Assembly (NCBI GenBank): GCA_031256015.1 | Contig: JAIRRK010000114.1 | Location: forward strand, 1-12,852 | Length of the DNA stretch: 12,852 nt | Reading direction: 5' to 3' | Source of the DNA: Dysgonamonadaceae bacterium | GTDB lineage: Bacteria; Bacteroidota; Bacteroidia; Bacteroidales; Azobacteroidaceae | Part shown: in pieces, positions 9,593 through 12,852 of the stretch | Layout: the number at the start of each line of letters is the position of its first letter | How positions within the stretch are numbered: the first letter of the stretch is position 1 | Position numbers and translations under genes: made by a program | Notes under the pieces: model-generated | The model's database searches: none | Seen by the model: the letters and a program-made list of their open reading frames with translations, nothing else | What the model was told of the DNA's origin: nothing

Positions 9593-10132
9593 TTATTCGG
9601 TTAAATCCAATCTCAATTGATTTAATTGTGTTCTCACACCGGCATCCATCAATCGGTCTTTAATTTCTAAAATAAATCCTCCGATAATCGAAGGGTCAAT
9701 TACGCTGTTAAATTCAAATGTTTTTTCACTTTCCTCTTTCGGAATAATTCCCAGTAAAGCCTTTTCAACATCTTTATCTATGGCTTCGGCTGTTGTTAAA
9801 TTAACAATCACTATTCCTTTTGCTTTTCGGTACACTTCTTCGTATTTCAGAGCAATGTTTTCCATGTATTCCGCTCTTCCGCTTTTCACGATTATTTCAA
9901 TCGCCTTTCCCAAAACATCTGCTATTTCGATTCCGCAGGCGGTAATCAATATACTGATTTTGGAATCAATCGATATCATCGGATTGATTAAGGTTTTCCG
10001 CAGTCGGGGAAGTTTTTGGAAGTTATTTGCTAAAACGCTCATTTCTTTATAAATCAACGCTTCCATTCCTTTCTCTTCTGCGTATTCGTAAATTGCCCGA
10101 GCATATCTGGAAGAAATTACACCTGTATCCAT
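9593..10132 (-). CDS. atpH: F-type ATP synthase delta subunit
   Basis: Delta (OSCP-like) subunit, which caps the alpha3-beta3 head and ties it to the b-subunit stator. It has 179 residues, normal for bacteria. The N-terminal helical domain begins with the conserved [11 protein letters not shown] (8-18). The C-terminal domain has [20 protein letters not shown] (146-165) followed by a leucine-containing helix, the usual delta signature. The ATG at 10132 lies 15 bp after the atpF stop; the stop lies 10 bp before atpA. The position between b and alpha is the standard order and supports the call. Confidence 0.96.
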   Translation of the reverse strand: MDTGVISSRYARAIYEYAEEKGMEALIYKEMSVLANNFQKLPRLRKTLINPMISIDSKISILITACGIEIADVLGKAIEIIVKSGRAEYMENIALKYEEVYRKAKGIVIVNLTTAEAIDKDVEKALLGIIPKEESEKTFEFNSVIDPSIIGGFILEIKDRLMDAGVRTQLNQLRLDLTE

Positions 10133-10147
10133 TTCAAATGTGTGACA

Positions 10148-10642
10148 TTAATTTTTTTGTGTTTCTTCAATTAATTTATCGACAAGTTCCATTTGAGCCG
10201 ATTTTTCTCCAAGATTTTTACGAAGAATTTTTTCCGCTATATCGATAGAAAGCAGGGCTATCTGATTGCGAACATCTTTCATCGCCAATTCTTTTTCTTT
10301 CCGGATGGTTTGTTGTGCATCATCCATAATTCTGCCTGCTTCAATATGAGCTTGATCTTTGGCTTGATTAATGATTTGATTTCGCATTTCATTGGCTTCT
10401 CTCAATATTTGCGTTTGCTCTTCTCTGGCCGTCATTATAATATTTTCGCCTTCTTCTTTGATACTGAGCAGACGTTCATTGGCTTGTTTGGCCAATTCCA
10501 ACGATTGATCGATATACGCTTTGCGTTCGTCAATCATCTTTAAGATAACAGGCCATCCGAATTTAGCCAAAACAAAGAATACGGCTCCGAAGCAGAGAAG
10601 CATCCAAAATAACAATCCGGAATCGGGTGTTAATAATGACAT
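10148..10642 (-). CDS. atpF: F-type ATP synthase b subunit
   Basis: Stator subunit b: one N-terminal membrane helix (about 9-28, LLFWMLLCFGAVFFVLAKFG), then a long charged, mostly helical segment (about 35-164) that dimerises as the peripheral stalk. It has 164 residues, the typical size. The region after the membrane helix (KMIDERKAYIDQSLELA, 35-51) is the conserved start of the stalk. It sits 51 bp after atpE and 15 bp before atpH. A single b gene is present, with no b' paralogue in the window. Confidence 0.96.
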   Translation of the reverse strand: MSLLTPDSGLLFWMLLCFGAVFFVLAKFGWPVILKMIDERKAYIDQSLELAKQANERLLSIKEEGENIIMTAREEQTQILREANEMRNQIINQAKDQAHIEAGRIMDDAQQTIRKEKELAMKDVRNQIALLSIDIAEKILRKNLGEKSAQMELVDKLIEETQKN

Positions 10643-10693
10643 AATGTTATAAATTAAGAAATTAAAAGAATAGGGGTTTCTATTCTTTCCTTT

Positions 10694-11032
<339 letters not shown>

Positions 11033-11116
11033 TTATATTGATTATTACGTGTTACAAGGAAAAAAATCGAATCGTTTCCTTCTGTTTTTCTCTGCTTAGA
11101 ACTATAAGATTCCGGA

Positions 11117-11124
11117 CAAAAATA
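11117..11124 (-). promoter_or_regulatory. Candidate -7 element for the atpEFHAG operon
   Basis: On the minus strand this reads TATTTTTG, a match to TAnnTTTG. No TTTG appears at normal spacing upstream, so support is partial. If used, the transcript would start near 11110 and have an unusually long leader of about 170 nt before atpE. Confidence 0.35.
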
Positions 11125-11278
11125 CAAAATTGATTGCAGTTTTAATTAATCATTTCAAAAAAAAATGGATTTTTATCGATTTTTATTTGTCGGGCGATTG
11201 ATTATCCCGGATTCATCCCGATATAAACCGTAAAATTTGCCGGATGTATTCGTCGAAAAATCAATTCATTCAATCATC

Positions 11279-11311
11279 TTCGGAAAAAGATATAAAAATA
11301 ATGTATATTTG
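11279..11311 (+). promoter_or_regulatory. Candidate promoter of the YitT-family gene
   Basis: TATATTTG at 11304-11311 is a perfect -7 element (TAnnTTTG). TTCG at 11279-11282, 21 bp upstream, is one mismatch from the -33 TTTG. A start near 11318 leaves a leader of about 28 nt before ATG 11346. This sets the start of the downstream gene, because a longer reading frame from 11244 would contain its own promoter. Confidence 0.6.
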
Positions 11312-11345
11312 CGGCAAATTTACAAATCGGTTCATTTTTAATGAC

Positions 11346-12248
11346 ATGAAAGAAAAGAATCTCCCCTATAAAACTTCGAAACAACTGAAGGAAGGTGTCC
11401 GGGATTACGGTTTTATCGTGACAGGGGCTTTTTTGCAAGCTCTGAGTTACGTGGTTTTTCTCGCTCCTTTTAAAATTGTGCCCGGAGGGGTTTACGGTAT
11501 CTCTATTGTTTTGCATTATCTGACTCAAGGTGTATTCGACTCGTTTCCGGACGGCTTGCCGATGGGAATAATGGCCATGTGCTTTAATATACCTCTCTTA
11601 ATTCTGGCAATCAGAAAATTAGGATTATCTTCAGGGCCTAAAACCGTTGTTACGTTCGTCTTGATTTCGGTTTTCACCGATACCTTGTCCTTTTTTGTCG
11701 GAAACCGACCTTTAGTGGAGAACGACCAATTCATTGCCTGTTTCTACGGAGGAGTTATTTTGGGTTTGGGAGTGGCTTGTATATTCAAAGCTCAAAGTAC
11801 GAGCGCGGGAACGGATGTGCTGGCTCGTGTGATTGCTAAAAACAGCAACAGGAAAGTGAGCGACATGATTATTACTATCGACTCCTTTGTGGTTGTTTGC
11901 GGATTAATCGCTTTCCAAGATTGGACAGTGCCGTTATACTCTTGGTTTACGATTTTCGTTTTCGGGAAAACGGTGGATATGCTTCAGCCGGAAAACCCGA
12001 ATCGGGCCGTTTTCATTGTAACGAAAAAAACAAAGGAAGTAAAGGATGTTATCGTGAATAAACTTAAAATGAGGGGAACGTATATTCACGGAAAGGGAAT
12101 GTATGAAGGAACCGAAACGGAAATTATCTTTACCATCACCGAAAGAAAAGACCTTCGTAAATTGAAAGACGAAATAAAAGAAGCCGACCCTCAGGCATTT
12201 ATTTCAACCATGCACGCCAGTCAAGATGCGCCTCGACCGGGAGTGTGA
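11346..12248 (+). CDS. YitT family membrane protein with C-terminal DUF2179 domain
   Basis: Inner-membrane protein of the YitT family, whose substrate and biochemical role are unknown. From ATG 11346 it has 300 residues. An amphipathic lead (1-18) is followed by about six or seven hydrophobic segments (roughly 21-41, 47-62, 71-90, 99-118, 130-147, 174-192, 194-212). A soluble C-terminal DUF2179 domain of about 75 residues (about 219-291) begins RAVFIVTKKTKEV, a fold likened to small regulatory ligand-binding domains. Conserved motifs seen are VPGGVYGI (45-52) and STSAGTDVLARVI (151-163). An upstream in-frame ATG at 11244 would add 34 residues that do not resemble the family and overlap the promoter; I reject it. 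The gene is monocistronic and ends 16 bp before a strong hairpin shared with the convergent FISUMP gene. Confidence 0.88.
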   Translation: MKEKNLPYKTSKQLKEGVRDYGFIVTGAFLQALSYVVFLAPFKIVPGGVYGISIVLHYLTQGVFDSFPDGLPMGIMAMCFNIPLLILAIRKLGLSSGPKTVVTFVLISVFTDTLSFFVGNRPLVENDQFIACFYGGVILGLGVACIFKAQSTSAGTDVLARVIAKNSNRKVSDMIITIDSFVVVCGLIAFQDWTVPLYSWFTIFVFGKTVDMLQPENPNRAVFIVTKKTKEVKDVIVNKLKMRGTYIHGKGMYEGTETEIIFTITERKDLRKLKDEIKEADPQAFISTMHASQDAPRPGV

Positions 12249-12264
12249 TTCAATCATATTAAAA

Positions 12265-12298
12265 AACTAAGAGATGCAGTTCCCCGCATCTCTTAGTT
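12265..12298. terminator. Strong 13-bp hairpin, intrinsic terminator on minus strand
   Basis: AACTAAGAGATGC (12265-12277) and GCATCTCTTAGTT (12286-12298) pair perfectly around an 8-base loop. Read on the minus strand the stem ends in a run of six T, so it is a good intrinsic terminator for the FISUMP gene, starting one base after its stop codon. On the plus strand it follows the YitT stop by 16 bp but lacks a clean T-run. Its position just after a possible DGR variable region is also where a cruciform is needed in some DGR targets. Confidence 0.85.
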
Positions 12299-12299
12299 C

Positions 12300-12852
12300 T
12301 TAGTTGTCTTTCTTGCAACGGACGCTAAACAGGTACGACAGGTTGAGGCTGGCCCGGCGCACTCCCGGCTCGTCGTAGTTCAAGTACCGGCCCCACGCGC
12401 CCGTGCCACTGTTGGAGCTACTCGAAAAGAAGTACGTGTTCTCACCGAAGAGGTTACGGCTACCATTGCCCACGCCGCCCACGAGCAACGCGGCAAACCC
12501 GCCGGTAAGGGCAGACTTGCTTGTACCGTTGGGAGGCTGACTTCCTATCTGCTCATTGCTTTTCATCTTCGTCCCGTGATTGCCGCGATAACCGGTATCC
12601 GTCCGCCACGTTCCATCCAAAACATTACTTGTTTCGGTATCCGAATAAACGCCTGATGCATCATCTCTAATCACTTTCTCCAAATCGTTCCAATCCCTAT
12701 CACTCGGAAGATACCATCCTGTTGGGCAAACGCCCGGTATCTTTTCATAATTTGTATCGTAGGCCGCATCGCTTTGATTACCGGTAGAGCCGTTCTCATT
12801 GTTCGTCGCTCCGGCCCAGTTATACAATACGCCCCACGACTTGTCCCAACCG
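12300..12852 (-). CDS. FISUMP-domain (Fib_succ_major) protein, 3' part; 5' end outside window
   Basis: C-terminal 183 residues of a larger protein; the frame stays open to the window edge, reading GWDKSWGVLYNWAG at the start, so the first TTG or ATG inside is not a true start. The domain is the Fibrobacter succinogenes major paralogous type (Fib_succ_major): LYNWAG, VCPTGWYLPSDRDWNDLE, GGFAALLVGG, YFFSSSSNSG, GAWGRYLNY, and the closing FSVRCKKDN, the family's usual end. The domain has a C-type-lectin-like fold and is found on exported, often surface, proteins of Bacteroidota; ligands are mostly unknown. The final ~210 bp differ sharply in composition from the rest (60% versus 46% GC by hand count) and may be a DGR variable region. 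The N-terminal signal and any fimbrial or lipoprotein domain lie outside the window. It ends at a shared terminator hairpin. Confidence 0.85.
   Translation of the reverse strand, partial: GWDKSWGVLYNWAGATNNENGSTGNQSDAAYDTNYEKIPGVCPTGWYLPSDRDWNDLEKVIRDDASGVYSDTETSNVLDGTWRTDTGYRGNHGTKMKSNEQIGSQPPNGTSKSALTGGFAALLVGGVGNGSRNLFGENTYFFSSSSNSGTGAWGRYLNYDEPGVRRASLNLSYLFSVRCKKDN
12303..12512 (-). other. Possible DGR variable region at the 3' end of the FISUMP gene
   Basis: The last 70 codons have G or C at third position in 57 cases (81%) and A in only two. Many codons at positions that vary in this fold are NNC or NNG (GGC, TAC, GAC, CGC, GCC, AGC, CTC, CTG), as expected if AAC/AAG codons of a template were randomised at adenines. 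The tract ends at the stop codon and is followed directly by a 13-bp-stem hairpin. Fib_succ_major/C-type-lectin-fold proteins are known DGR targets. No reverse transcriptase, accessory gene or template repeat is in the window, so a foreign GC-rich cassette is the main alternative. Confidence 0.4.

Noticed and set aside
12249..12852. Complete DGR in the window
   Set aside because: No reverse transcriptase, accessory variability gene or second copy of the variable tract is present. Only a target-like region is seen, so just the remote-target hypothesis is kept.

Overview
The window looks like chromosome of a member of the Bacteroidota, most likely Bacteroidales. Four things point there: promoters of the TAnnTTTG type, paired GH92 mannosidases next to GH125, the F-type ATPase order c-b-delta-alpha-gamma, and a Fibrobacter-succinogenes-major-paralogous (FISUMP) domain protein. 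Coding DNA is moderately AT-rich, except for one GC-rich tract at the right edge. The genus cannot be fixed from the sequence.

Region 1 (13-6018, minus strand) is a tight three-gene operon for alpha-mannoside breakdown: a GH125 exo-alpha-1,6-mannosidase, then two divergent GH92 alpha-mannosidases. Gaps are about 20 bp and all three products are exported. Together they could strip high-mannose N-glycan or mannan by removing alpha-1,6 and alpha-1,2/1,3 linked mannose. No SusC/SusD pair, regulator or transporter is in view.

Region 2 (6019-6999) holds a divergent promoter region, a single LolD-type ABC ATPase gene on the plus strand, and a short inverted repeat where it converges on the ATPase operon.

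Region 3 (7000-10942, minus strand) is an incomplete ATP synthase operon, atpE-atpF-atpH-atpA-atpG. The genes for subunits a, beta and epsilon are absent: upstream of atpE comes about 400 bp of non-coding DNA and a divergent gene. The c subunit carries a proton-type site.

Region 4 (11346-12852) has a YitT/DUF2179 membrane protein on the plus strand. It converges, across a 13-bp-stem hairpin, on the 3' part of a FISUMP-domain gene that runs off the right edge. The last ~210 bp of that gene are 60% GC by hand count with 81% GC at third codon positions. Its variable-looking codons are mostly NNC/NNG, and a strong hairpin starts one base after the stop codon. This looks like the variable region of a diversity-generating retroelement (DGR) target whose reverse transcriptase and template lie elsewhere. 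It is the most interesting hypothesis here and remains unproven.
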